A DNA stretch of 7,450 nucleotides from NCBI GenBank assembly GCA_902462665.1, contig CABQCM010000061.1, positions 1 through 7,450 on the forward strand, in the 5' to 3' direction. The position numbers and the translations under genes are program-made. This stretch comes from an uncultured Oscillospiraceae bacterium. Lineage in GTDB: Bacteria > Bacillota > Clostridia > Oscillospirales > Acutalibacteraceae. Positions 1 to 6,056 of the stretch are shown here, one piece after another. How positions within the stretch are numbered: position 1 is the stretch's first letter; the number at the start of each line of letters is the position of its first letter. Below the pieces are notes generated by a model, which had not been told where the DNA came from, did no database searches, and saw only the letters and a list, made by a program, of their open reading frames with translations.

Positions 1-157
1 CTACCAGGCGGTGGTGTCGGCCATGAACCGCGGGGCAAACACCGGCGAGAGCATCACGGTGCATGTAACCCTCGACGGGGAGAAAATTTATCAAAATCAG
101 GAAGAAATACGCCGCAACAAAGGCTATAGCTTTGGCATGGGCGCGTTTGCCAGATAG
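1..157 (+). CDS. Phage tail tape measure protein, C-terminal end (partial)
   Basis: The window opens inside this gene. The frame beginning at base 2 runs without a stop to TAG at 155-157 and gives 51 residues that end in GYSFGMGAFAR. The tail is rich in polar and charged residues, with a short beta-like stretch (ITVHVTLDGEKIYQNQEEI). This resembles the C-terminal ends of tape measure proteins in Clostridia siphophages, where a 'V-x-L-D-G-x-x-I/L' strand precedes the stop. The tape measure protein sets tail length and is threaded through the tail tube, reaching the tip complex encoded just downstream. Position supports this: it lies directly before a DUF6711-like protein and a large hub protein, which is the usual order. 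With only the last 51 residues visible, the family call rests mostly on context. Confidence 0.6.
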   Translation, partial: YQAVVSAMNRGANTGESITVHVTLDGEKIYQNQEEIRRNKGYSFGMGAFAR

Positions 158-166
158 GAGGCTCAT

Positions 167-544
167 ATGGCATTTCTCTATTTAAACGGGCAGGCAGTGC
201 CCTATCCCTATTACGAATCGGGCCTGCAGACCACCGCCACGCTGGTAGACGGCGGGCGGATGGCCGACGGGGTGTTTCGGGGCAAAAAAATCGGGCGGGA
301 TCAAAGCAAGGTAGAGCTGCAATGGGCCGCCCTGCGCCCGGAGGAATGGGCGTCTATTCTGCGGGTTCTGGAAAGCTCGTTTGTGGTGTCGGTGCGCTAT
401 TACGACATGGTGCAAAACGGGTGGACCACCCGCTCAATGTACTGTTCCGACCGCACCGCCCGGCCGTATATGGTAGACCCCAACACGGGCAGGCCCCGGT
501 ATTTTCTCGACTGTTCTGTCAACCTGATCGATACGGGGGAGTGA
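167..544 (+). CDS. DUF6711-like small tail-tip protein
   Basis: A 125-residue protein whose start is set by a perfect AGGAGG at 156-161, five bases before ATG; that ribosome site overlaps the stop of the tape measure gene. I recognise the pattern as DUF6711-like: an N-terminal strand with a short 'NG' turn (FLYLNGQAVPYP), a central Q-W-x-x-L-x-P-E-E-W helix region (residues about 51-70), and a C-terminal Y-x-x-D-R, YFLDCSVNLID ending. Proteins of this family lie between the tape measure and the hub in Gram-positive siphophages, the slot held by Dit (distal tail protein) in other phages. It is about half the length of a full Dit. A Dit-like N-terminal ring domain at the tube/tip junction is therefore possible, but that is inference. 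No signal peptide or membrane segment. The next gene starts four bases after its stop. Confidence 0.75.
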   Translation: MAFLYLNGQAVPYPYYESGLQTTATLVDGGRMADGVFRGKKIGRDQSKVELQWAALRPEEWASILRVLESSFVVSVRYYDMVQNGWTTRSMYCSDRTARPYMVDPNTGRPRYFLDCSVNLIDTGE

Positions 545-548
545 GCCG

Positions 549-2813
549 ATGCGCAAGGTAAGCACGCTTTACAAGCAGACAATGGCGCAGATTTTGCAGC
601 CCTTAACCCGGCTGCGTCTTGCCTTTACCATCAAAGATCCTACCGCCGCGGGGGACGCCGCCCTTTCCTGCACCGGGCAGGAGACGGGGCTCTCCTCCTT
701 ATCGACTCTTGTAGACAAAACCCCGGTTGAGGCGCTTTACGGGTCGTTTGAAAAAAACTTCTGGAAGGCGGACGGCTCGATGCAGATTCTTCCCAAGGAG
801 CCGCCTTACCAAAATCAGGGGCTGGTGTCTGAAGAGCTTTCGGACAGCACGGGGGCATTTGAAACCCCGCCCGTTCTCACCGTTTCGTTTACCAACCAGC
901 ACGACCTGCTGGGCCTTACCTTTACCTTTGACACCTTTTCGGGCGACTACCCAAGCGCGCTTGCAGTCACCGTTTGGAACCGGGAGGAAGAAACCGACCG
1001 GTTTGTCGAATACCCAACCCAGGCGGAATATGTCTGCAACCATCCTCTGCCCAACTGCACCAAGATGGAAATTCGGTTTTTGGGCATGAACAAGCCCTAT
1101 CGCCGGCTGCGGCTGTTTCAGCTGGTGTTCGGGGTTACCCATCTGTTTGAAACGCCCGACATTCAGTCGTATTCCCATTCCTGGGAAATCGACCCCATTT
1201 CGTCGTCGCTCCCCAAAACGCAGATGAAATTCACGGCGGAAAACTTTGAAAACCAGTACAACGCCGACAATCCGCAGGGGATCTGGCTGTATCTCGACGA
1301 GCGGCAGCCCATCCATCTGGAGTGGGGGCAGGAGACGGACGACGGCGGGGTGGAATGGATTGAGGGCGGCACCTACTACACCAGCGGCACCCCCTCCACC
1401 AAAGGCCGGTATGTCACCTTTACGGCAACCGATCAGCTCTCCCACATGACCGGCACCTTTTACAAGGGACTCTACCGTCCCCAAGGAATTTCGCTCTACG
1501 ACCTTGCGCTGGAGGTGCTTGCCGATGCGGGGCTGGAAAAAATGGAGGACGGCAGCAACCCGTGGGTGCTTTCCGACCAGCTTAAGGAGGTTTTGGTCAC
1601 GGCGCCCTTGCCGGTCAAGACCCATCGGGAGTGTTTGCAGATCATTGCCAACGCCGGGCGCTGTGTTTTGCGCTGCGACGAGCAGGGAAGGGTGCAGCTG
1701 AAATATCAGGTCGACCCGGTGGTGACGCTGACGGCCAACGGCGAAGCCCCCTGGTCAAACGTGCAAAAGGCCTATGAAAGCCTTGAACCGCCCGCCCAAA
1801 ACTACCTGACCTTTTCGCCCGACAGCTGGCTGGTGGGAGACGAAAACCTCTGGATTGCGCCGCAGGAGCCGCCCTACCAGTACCAGGGCTATGTCAGCGA
1901 GGCGCTTTCGGGCAGCGACGGCGCTTTTGCCACCCCGCCCGAAATTCACATCGGGTATTCAGCGCCCTATTCCAGCTATTTGATGCCTCTCACCTTTGAC
2001 CCCATCGGGGGCACCTATCCCGTAGACTTTGACCTTCTTTTTCAAAACAACGGAAAAACGGTGTATCAAGAAGAGGTGCGGGGGCAGACCGGCCCGTCCT
2101 ATGTATTGGAGGAGTCGGTGCTCGACTATACCGATTTGACGCTGCGCTTCTACCGGCTGAACAAGCCCTTTCAGCGGCTGAGAATCGGGCAGATCGGCGA
2201 AGGACGGGTCAACGACTACTATTTGAATTTTGCCATTGCAGGCGAAGAGCCGCCGGTGACCAAAAATCCGCTCTTGTCCACCATCAGCATGACCTGCCAC
2301 ACCTATACCCCCAAAAGCGAAACCGAAAACCTCTACGAAGAGGAGTGGGTGCTGAACGGGCAGGAAACGAGAACGGTTTTGTACAACCCGGCGGTGGAGG
2401 TAAGCGCCTCCTTAACCAACGGCGAAATTGTGCAAGCGCAGTATTTTTCGGGCGCGGCATTGCTGAACATACAGGGCGAGGGCATGACCAAGCTCACCCT
2501 GACGGGAAAGCGGCTGGAAGACGCGCAGTCGGTGGTTACGCTTCAAAAGAACGAGCGGGGCGAAGACTGCCCCTTTGACAACCCCCTGCTGTCCACCCCG
2601 GCCCACGCCCGACAGGTGGGGGAATGGGTGGCCGACTACCTGTTGATGCGCAATTCCTACGAGATGCCCTTTCGGGAGGATTTTCGGGTGGAGGCCAACG
2701 ACGTCCTGTACATGCAGTCGCTGTTTGAAGAAATCTTTCCCGCACGGGTGCTCAAGGTGGAGTTTTCGCTGCCCGGCCAGAGCGGAAAAATCAAGCTGAG
2801 GAGGATGAAGTAA
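549..2813 (+). CDS. Large tail-tip hub / tail-associated structural protein with duplicated binding module
   Basis: A 754-residue protein in the position of the siphophage hub/Tal protein. ATG is preceded by GGGGGAG at about 535-541. Residues about 196-420 look like the hub core: a strand-rich segment from IQSYSHSWEIDP, then SLYDLALEVLADAGLE and a helix-strand unit HRECLQIIANAGRCVLRCDE followed by GRVQLKY, a pattern common in tail-tip hub domains. The C-terminus (about residues 680-754, QVGEWVADYLLMRNSYE ... KIKLRRMK) looks like the closing half of the same hub fold. Two related modules, residues about 63-195 and 422-550, flank this core (both have EPPYQ-x-QG-x-VSE-x-LS and NKP-[YF]-x-RLR). 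They resemble beta-sandwich carbohydrate-binding modules, though I cannot name a family. No endopeptidase or lysozyme motif is apparent. The gene ends TAAATG, abutting the next start. Function in host contact and tube closure is inferred from position and architecture. Confidence 0.75.
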   Translation: MRKVSTLYKQTMAQILQPLTRLRLAFTIKDPTAAGDAALSCTGQETGLSSLSTLVDKTPVEALYGSFEKNFWKADGSMQILPKEPPYQNQGLVSEELSDSTGAFETPPVLTVSFTNQHDLLGLTFTFDTFSGDYPSALAVTVWNREEETDRFVEYPTQAEYVCNHPLPNCTKMEIRFLGMNKPYRRLRLFQLVFGVTHLFETPDIQSYSHSWEIDPISSSLPKTQMKFTAENFENQYNADNPQGIWLYLDERQPIHLEWGQETDDGGVEWIEGGTYYTSGTPSTKGRYVTFTATDQLSHMTGTFYKGLYRPQGISLYDLALEVLADAGLEKMEDGSNPWVLSDQLKEVLVTAPLPVKTHRECLQIIANAGRCVLRCDEQGRVQLKYQVDPVVTLTANGEAPWSNVQKAYESLEPPAQNYLTFSPDSWLVGDENLWIAPQEPPYQYQGYVSEALSGSDGAFATPPEIHIGYSAPYSSYLMPLTFDPIGGTYPVDFDLLFQNNGKTVYQEEVRGQTGPSYVLEESVLDYTDLTLRFYRLNKPFQRLRIGQIGEGRVNDYYLNFAIAGEEPPVTKNPLLSTISMTCHTYTPKSETENLYEEEWVLNGQETRTVLYNPAVEVSASLTNGEIVQAQYFSGAALLNIQGEGMTKLTLTGKRLEDAQSVVTLQKNERGEDCPFDNPLLSTPAHARQVGEWVADYLLMRNSYEMPFREDFRVEANDVLYMQSLFEEIFPARVLKVEFSLPGQSGKIKLRRMK
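735..1133 (+). repeat. Module copy 1 of an internal duplication in the hub protein
   Basis: Codes for hub residues about 63-195. It shares with the second copy the opening EPPYQ-x-QG-x-VSE-x-LS-x-S-x-GAF-x-TPP (copy 1 begins this at residue 84) and the closing RF-x-x-x-NKP-[YF]-x-RLR (copy 1 NKP at residues 181-183). The repeat is visible at protein level; the nucleotide sequences have diverged widely, so it is an old duplication. Confidence 0.75.
1812..2198 (+). repeat. Module copy 2 of an internal duplication in the hub protein
   Basis: Codes for hub residues about 422-550. The shared opening motif begins at residue 440 and the NKP motif at 538, both 356-357 residues after their counterparts in copy 1, so the two copies are nearly the same length with few net gaps. 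Between motifs the sequence differs strongly, including different central strands. Confidence 0.75.
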
Positions 2814-3212
2814 ATGGCGTGGACTGCCCCCAAAACCAACTGGAAAGCGACGGATTTTTTTAACCTCGATCCGGATTACAGCCGCATCAAGGGAAATCTG
2901 CTCTGGCTCAAAGACAAGGCCGAATCCTTTTACGGGCCGGTGGATTTCCTGAGCATGGGCGAGTATACCATCGAACAGTGGCCAAACGCCGATTTTTTAA
3001 ACCACATCGTTGAGAATGTGCAGGCGCTGCAAGCGGCCTATACGCCTAAAGGCAGCGCAGAGATGCGCACCTACGAAGCGGACGGACGGGGTTGGAACGA
3101 CCGGGAACTCAACGTGATCGAAACCAATTGCCTGCTTTTGTACCAGGCGCTGATGCGGCAGCAAAACGCGCTGCCCAAGCTGCCTCTTCAACTGGGGCTC
3201 AGCCAAATATAG
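2814..3212 (+). CDS. Small conserved phage tail-tip protein of unknown function
   Basis: A 132-residue soluble protein beginning MAWTAPKTNWKATDFFN. ATG directly abuts the TAA of the hub gene, and AGGAGG at 2799-2804 lies nine bases upstream, so it is probably translationally coupled to the hub. I recognise the N-terminal W-T-x-P-K-T-x-W-x-x-x-D-x-F-N pattern, followed by D-x-x-R-I-K-x-N-x-x-x-L, as a type often found just after the hub gene in Clostridia phages and usually left as hypothetical. The body is mostly helical (INHIVENVQALQAAY-like segment and a final helix ELNVIETNCLLLYQALMRQ). No enzyme motif, signal peptide or membrane segment. A baseplate or connector role between hub and fibres is inferred from position only. 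Confidence 0.7.
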   Translation: MAWTAPKTNWKATDFFNLDPDYSRIKGNLLWLKDKAESFYGPVDFLSMGEYTIEQWPNADFLNHIVENVQALQAAYTPKGSAEMRTYEADGRGWNDRELNVIETNCLLLYQALMRQQNALPKLPLQLGLSQI

Positions 3213-3223
3213 AGAACAGAAAA

Positions 3224-3251
3224 CAGTGCCAAGTGCCCAGTGCTAAGTGCC
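3224..3251 (+). repeat. Heptamer tandem repeat (AGTGCCN x4) in intergenic gap
   Basis: Two adjacent 14-base units, cagtgccaagtgcc (3224-3237) and cagtgctaagtgcc (3238-3251), differ at one base. Read with a 7-base period this is four copies of AGTGCYN. It lies in the 71-bp space between two tail genes, the only gap over 15 bases in the window. Confidence 0.85.
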
Positions 3252-3283
3252 TTTTATCCCAAACAGGATAGGAGGCGTTTTTT

Positions 3284-3721
3284 ATGGCATTGAAAACCGA
3301 TTATCAAAACTACATCCCCTCCACCGACCTGCGGCAGTACCAACTGATCGAAAACGAAAACGGCACCGTCTCGCTCAAGGATGTAACCATCTATGAGCAG
3401 GAGGGCGACCTGTTTTCGGCGGGGGATCTCAACCAGACCAACACGGCGGTGAATGGCTGCACCCAAAAGACCAAGAGCATTACTCTTTCCGCCGCAGGAT
3501 GGGTGCAAAGCGGAGAGGTGTACCGACAGAGCGTGACGCTGACCGGGGTAACGCCCAACACCAAGGTGGATTTTTCTTCCGACCCGAAGACCCAATCCGA
3601 GCTGCCCGCGGTGATTGTGCCGGTCAACCGGGACGGCGCAATTTACGCCGAAACGCTGGTGGCACCGCTGGGCGACGTCACCCTGCAACTCTCGATGGAA
3701 GAAACGGAGGCGATGGCGTAA
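3284..3721 (+). CDS. Small tail-tip / fibre-base protein of unknown function
   Basis: A 145-residue protein beginning MALKTDYQNYIPST. AGGAGG at 3270-3275 is eight bases before ATG. The first half has the pattern R-Q-Y-Q-L-I-E-N-E-N-G-T-V-S-L-K-D-V-T-x-Y-x-Q-E-G-D-x-F (residues about 17-44), which I recognise from small proteins next to the tail fibres of Clostridia phages. The second half (residues about 64-140) is strand-rich, W-x-x-x-x-x-Y-x-Q-S-V-T-L-T-G-V-T-P-N-T-K-V-D-F and ending D-V-T-L-Q-L-S-M-E, and reads like an immunoglobulin-like or jelly-roll sandwich. No catalytic motif, signal peptide or membrane segment. Its stop (TAA 3719-3721) overlaps the next ATG by one base. It probably helps attach or present the adhesin encoded directly downstream; that role is inference. 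Confidence 0.7.
   Translation: MALKTDYQNYIPSTDLRQYQLIENENGTVSLKDVTIYEQEGDLFSAGDLNQTNTAVNGCTQKTKSITLSAAGWVQSGEVYRQSVTLTGVTPNTKVDFSSDPKTQSELPAVIVPVNRDGAIYAETLVAPLGDVTLQLSMEETEAMA
3705..3710 (+). promoter_or_regulatory. Ribosome binding site deciding the start of the DUF6273 adhesin
   Basis: CGGAGG lies ten bases before ATG 3721 and inside the end of the previous gene. The frame is open further upstream to an ATG at 3499, but that extension reads through the previous gene out of frame and gives low-complexity Arg/Gly-rich sequence. 3721 is the supported start, and the TAATG junction suggests coupled translation. Confidence 0.8.
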
Positions 3722-4578
3722 TGGCGGTATTGTTTGGAAAATCGGTGGGCGGCGGAAGCTCGCTGTTCACCACCCCCGACCAGGTGACGGGGCTACAGGC
3801 GGTAAGCTCGGAGGAAGGGATTCTGCTTTCGGTAGACCAGCCGACGGAAGAAAGCTACGAGTACCTAAAAGACTACTGGGTCACCTTCAAGCTTGCAAGC
3901 GAAGGGGAGATCCAGCATCCCTACGACGGGGAACATATCATTTTTGAGAAGCCGGCCTTACAACAGAATACGCTTTCCAGGCTACAACCCGGTACTGGAA
4001 TAAAATTGATGGAAAACGATACACCTGTTAGGTTTATCCTTCTTAAACAAGGATATGAGAGCGACGATGATGGTAGAACCCTTCTTTTGCGGAGAGACAT
4101 ATATGATACGCGGCCATTTGGAAACAGCAACTACTCCGAAAGTGATATTGATACTTTTCTTTCTGGAATATATCACAATCTGCTAAGCCCCGCAGTGCAA
4201 AGTAATTTGGAAACCGTTTCCATTCAATGCACATCGGGTTTGGATGTTATTTCCATCGGCAGGAAGATATTTCTCCTATCGGGAACAGAAGTAGGATTTA
4301 GCGAATTGTATATGAAGCAAGAAGGAACGCCTATCCCTTATTTTAACGATAATACTTCGAGAATAGCCCTTCTTTCCGGCAGCGCAACAAACTGGTGGAC
4401 ACGTTCTCACCAAGCCTACAATACATCGCTGATTTATACGGTTATGTATAACGGCACGCAAGGGACATTCACTGGCAATAATAAAAACGGTCTGCGCCCT
4501 GCATTTTGCTTAAATGGAGACGATGTTCTGACAAGCAAAGAACCCGATAGCGACGGAGATTATATCATTCAGGAATAG
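3721..4578 (+). CDS. Phage adhesin-like protein with C-terminal DUF6273-like domain
   Basis: A 285-residue protein starting MAVLFGKSVGGG. Residues 1-78 are a GC-rich N-terminal piece with a strand-rich stretch (VTGLQAVSSEEGILLSV, then DYWVTFKL and HPYDG), similar to tail-attachment segments of phage fibres. Residues about 92-285 match the DUF6273 pattern: IKLMENDTPVRFILLKQGYE, then R-x-x-x-x-R-x-[FY]-G-x-x-x-Y-x-x-S-D-I-x-x-F-L (131-147), R-K-I-F-L-L-S-x-x-E-V-G (181-192), N-W-W-T-R-S (224-229) and G-L-R-P-A-F-C-L (257-264). DUF6273 proteins are thought to have a fold related to C-type lectins and formylglycine-generating enzymes, without catalysis; here a receptor-binding role is inferred. 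Base composition drops sharply at about residue 78, so the domain was probably swapped in. The next gene starts 14 bases downstream. Confidence 0.72.
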   Translation: MAVLFGKSVGGGSSLFTTPDQVTGLQAVSSEEGILLSVDQPTEESYEYLKDYWVTFKLASEGEIQHPYDGEHIIFEKPALQQNTLSRLQPGTGIKLMENDTPVRFILLKQGYESDDDGRTLLLRRDIYDTRPFGNSNYSESDIDTFLSGIYHNLLSPAVQSNLETVSIQCTSGLDVISIGRKIFLLSGTEVGFSELYMKQEGTPIPYFNDNTSRIALLSGSATNWWTRSHQAYNTSLIYTVMYNGTQGTFTGNNKNGLRPAFCLNGDDVLTSKEPDSDGDYIIQE

Positions 4579-4592
4579 AAAGGAGGGAAAAC

Positions 4593-5798
4593 ATGGCAAC
4601 TACATTTCTTATACCATCAGATCAATTAGATGTCGGCCAACGTTACAATATCCGCTTCTTTCCGCGCAACCAGTATAACCAGTTCCAGACCGCTATTGAC
4701 GGAAGCACAGCCCAGGTACAGACAGGGGTACGAACCATGACGGCAGTTATCAACCTGGGGAACTCCGATCCTTCATCCAGCGTCACCTATGCCGACGACG
4801 CCGTAAACATGACACCAGGATCAAGTAATTGGGATGAATTCTTCGGTATCTATCCCTGCCTGTTTAAAAATGGAGCGGAGGTTGGAAAACTGAACCCGAA
4901 TGACTTTAGTAAGATGGCAGACGGCAGCAGTGCCGATATCACTTCGGGCAGTGCAGGCGATGTTATGATTGCATTTCCAAGGAGAGGAATTAAAATTACC
5001 ACTTCAGGGACAACCCTAACGGTCAGTATGACGGACAACACCAATGCAGCGGGATACTCCTATCTGGCACACCAAAGAGGCAGCGAAGACAGGAATATAT
5101 TCTACCTGGGAGCATATAAGGGCGTTGTCGAAAGTGGAAAACTGCGCTCTTTAAGTGGAAAGACACCGACGACCAATCTTGCTCTTGCTGCTTTTCGAAG
5201 CAATGCGCAGGCCAATGGTTCGGGTTATGAGGAAAGCGCCTTTTATCAGCTTGTGTTCCGGCAGGTGATGTATATTTTAAAATACAAAAATCTGAACAGC
5301 CAAGTAGCTGTAGGAATGGGAGCCGTAAATGGAACGGGCCCGACAGTTACCGGAGGAACCAATACCAAAGGCATGGATTACGGAGAAGCAACAGGAAACC
5401 TGCAAATGAAGCTGTTTGGTCTGGAAGATTTCTGGGGAAATGTGTACGAATATGTTGACGGGGTTCACTGCGACGCTTCAAGAAATATATTAACGGCCAC
5501 TACCAACTTTAATGACGGTGCAAGTGGGTATACAAATTTAGGACAAGCAGCATCTACCGATCTTGGTAGTTATATGGTTGCTCCTCAAGGCGCTTCAGAA
5601 ACCGGTTTTATTATAAAAACTGGGAATGGATCAGGAAGCACGTATTTCTGCAACTATTCCGCGCTTTATGCAGGAACATGCGCCGCATATGGTGGGAACT
5701 GGGGGACAACCCAAGAGGCAGGAGCATTTCTTCTATATTTCCGTTATCCTGCATCCCAAGCAAATGTCCGAACATCCGGGCGCCTCATGTATCTGTAA
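4593..5798 (+). CDS. C-type-lectin/FGE-fold tail adhesin, candidate DGR target protein
   Basis: A 401-residue protein; AGGAGG at 4581-4586 is six bases before ATG. Residues 1-150 are strand-rich and end in a pattern I know from phage adhesins of this type: G-D-V-M-I-A-F-P-R-R-G-I-K-I-T, T-L-T-V-S-M-T-D, G-Y-x-Y-L-A-H-x-R-G and F-Y-L-G-A-Y-K-G. Residues 276-290 read GLEDFWGNVYEYVDG, close to the D-x-x-G-N-V-x-E-W signature of formylglycine-generating enzyme-like folds. The last ~50 residues have G-G-N-W (367-370), A-G-A-F, P-A-S-x-A-N and G-R-L-M-Y-L (396-401), the arrangement seen at the ends of DGR-diversified proteins from gut phages. FGE catalytic cysteines are not evident, so binding rather than catalysis is likely. 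It would sit at the tail tip and bind a host surface ligand. No reverse transcriptase or template repeat is in the window. Confidence 0.8.
   Translation: MATTFLIPSDQLDVGQRYNIRFFPRNQYNQFQTAIDGSTAQVQTGVRTMTAVINLGNSDPSSSVTYADDAVNMTPGSSNWDEFFGIYPCLFKNGAEVGKLNPNDFSKMADGSSADITSGSAGDVMIAFPRRGIKITTSGTTLTVSMTDNTNAAGYSYLAHQRGSEDRNIFYLGAYKGVVESGKLRSLSGKTPTTNLALAAFRSNAQANGSGYEESAFYQLVFRQVMYILKYKNLNSQVAVGMGAVNGTGPTVTGGTNTKGMDYGEATGNLQMKLFGLEDFWGNVYEYVDGVHCDASRNILTATTNFNDGASGYTNLGQAASTDLGSYMVAPQGASETGFIIKTGNGSGSTYFCNYSALYAGTCAAYGGNWGTTQEAGAFLLYFRYPASQANVRTSGRLMYL
5640..5798 (+). other. Candidate DGR variable region (VR) at the 3' end of the adhesin gene
   Basis: Codes for residues 350-401. Positions that are usually fixed in such proteins are present (G-G-N-W, A-G-A-F, P-A-S-x-A-N, G-R-L-M-Y-L), while the positions between them, where DGR templates commonly carry AAY codons, hold mixed residues (S, A, L, Y, T, C, G, R, V). 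A pure G/C run, ccgggcgcc at 5776-5784, lies near the end and could be part of an initiation (IMH-like) element. Borders are approximate and no template copy is available for comparison. Confidence 0.55.
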
Positions 5799-5810
5799 GG
5801 AGGAAGCAAT

Positions 5811-6056
5811 ATGAAAGTAAGAGGATCGCAGCTCGAACGGCCAATGGAAATAGATGTAGCCTCCTCTCCCACAACTTTATACGTTCGGAAGAATATCCAC
5901 AGAGTGGAAACCGAAGATTTTGTTGGCTGGGAATATGAGGAAGAGACCTATCCGAACACGCCGCGAATGGTAGCCTGGGCGATTGGGCAGAAAGAGCAGT
6001 ACCAGCAGGAGATGAAACAGGCGCTGACCGTATTGGGGGTGGATGTCAATGGCTAG
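5811..6056 (+). CDS. Small phage tail-region protein of unknown function
   Basis: An 81-residue acidic protein. The ribosome site AGGAGG at 5798-5803 overlaps the adhesin stop and is seven bases before ATG. The N-terminus M-K-V-R-G-S-Q-L-E-R-P-x-E-I-D followed by S-S-P-T-T-L-Y-V-R-K-N-I and W-x-Y-E-E-x-x-Y is a pattern I associate with short proteins encoded just after the receptor-binding genes in Clostridia phages, and with XkdW-like tail proteins by position. The second half is helical (MVAWAIGQKEQYQQEMKQAL). There is no signal peptide, membrane segment or catalytic motif. It overlaps the next gene by 8 to 14 bases, so translation is probably coupled. A role as a small structural or assembly partner of the adhesin is inference. 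Confidence 0.65.
   Translation: MKVRGSQLERPMEIDVASSPTTLYVRKNIHRVETEDFVGWEYEEETYPNTPRMVAWAIGQKEQYQQEMKQALTVLGVDVNG

Noticed and set aside
699..1625. A 308-codon open frame on the minus strand within the hub gene
   Set aside because: It mirrors the well-supported hub frame, has no ribosome site, and its protein looks like an Arg/Val/Gly-rich antisense product of a GC-rich gene with no recognisable domain.
2854..2862. A run of seven T's in the gene at 2814 as a possible frameshift site
   Set aside because: The frame continues normally through the run (D-F-F-N), and neither alternative frame gives a recognisable extension.
3255..3270. A TATCC/GGATA inverted repeat with a six-base loop before the gene at 3284
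   Set aside because: The stem is only five base pairs with mostly A/T content, has no terminator tail, and is next to rather than over the ribosome site; too weak to call.
3499..3720. An upstream start extending the DUF6273 adhesin by 74 residues
   Set aside because: The extension lies inside the preceding gene in another frame, gives Arg/Gly-rich sequence, and ATG 3721 has a ribosome site and stop-start coupling.
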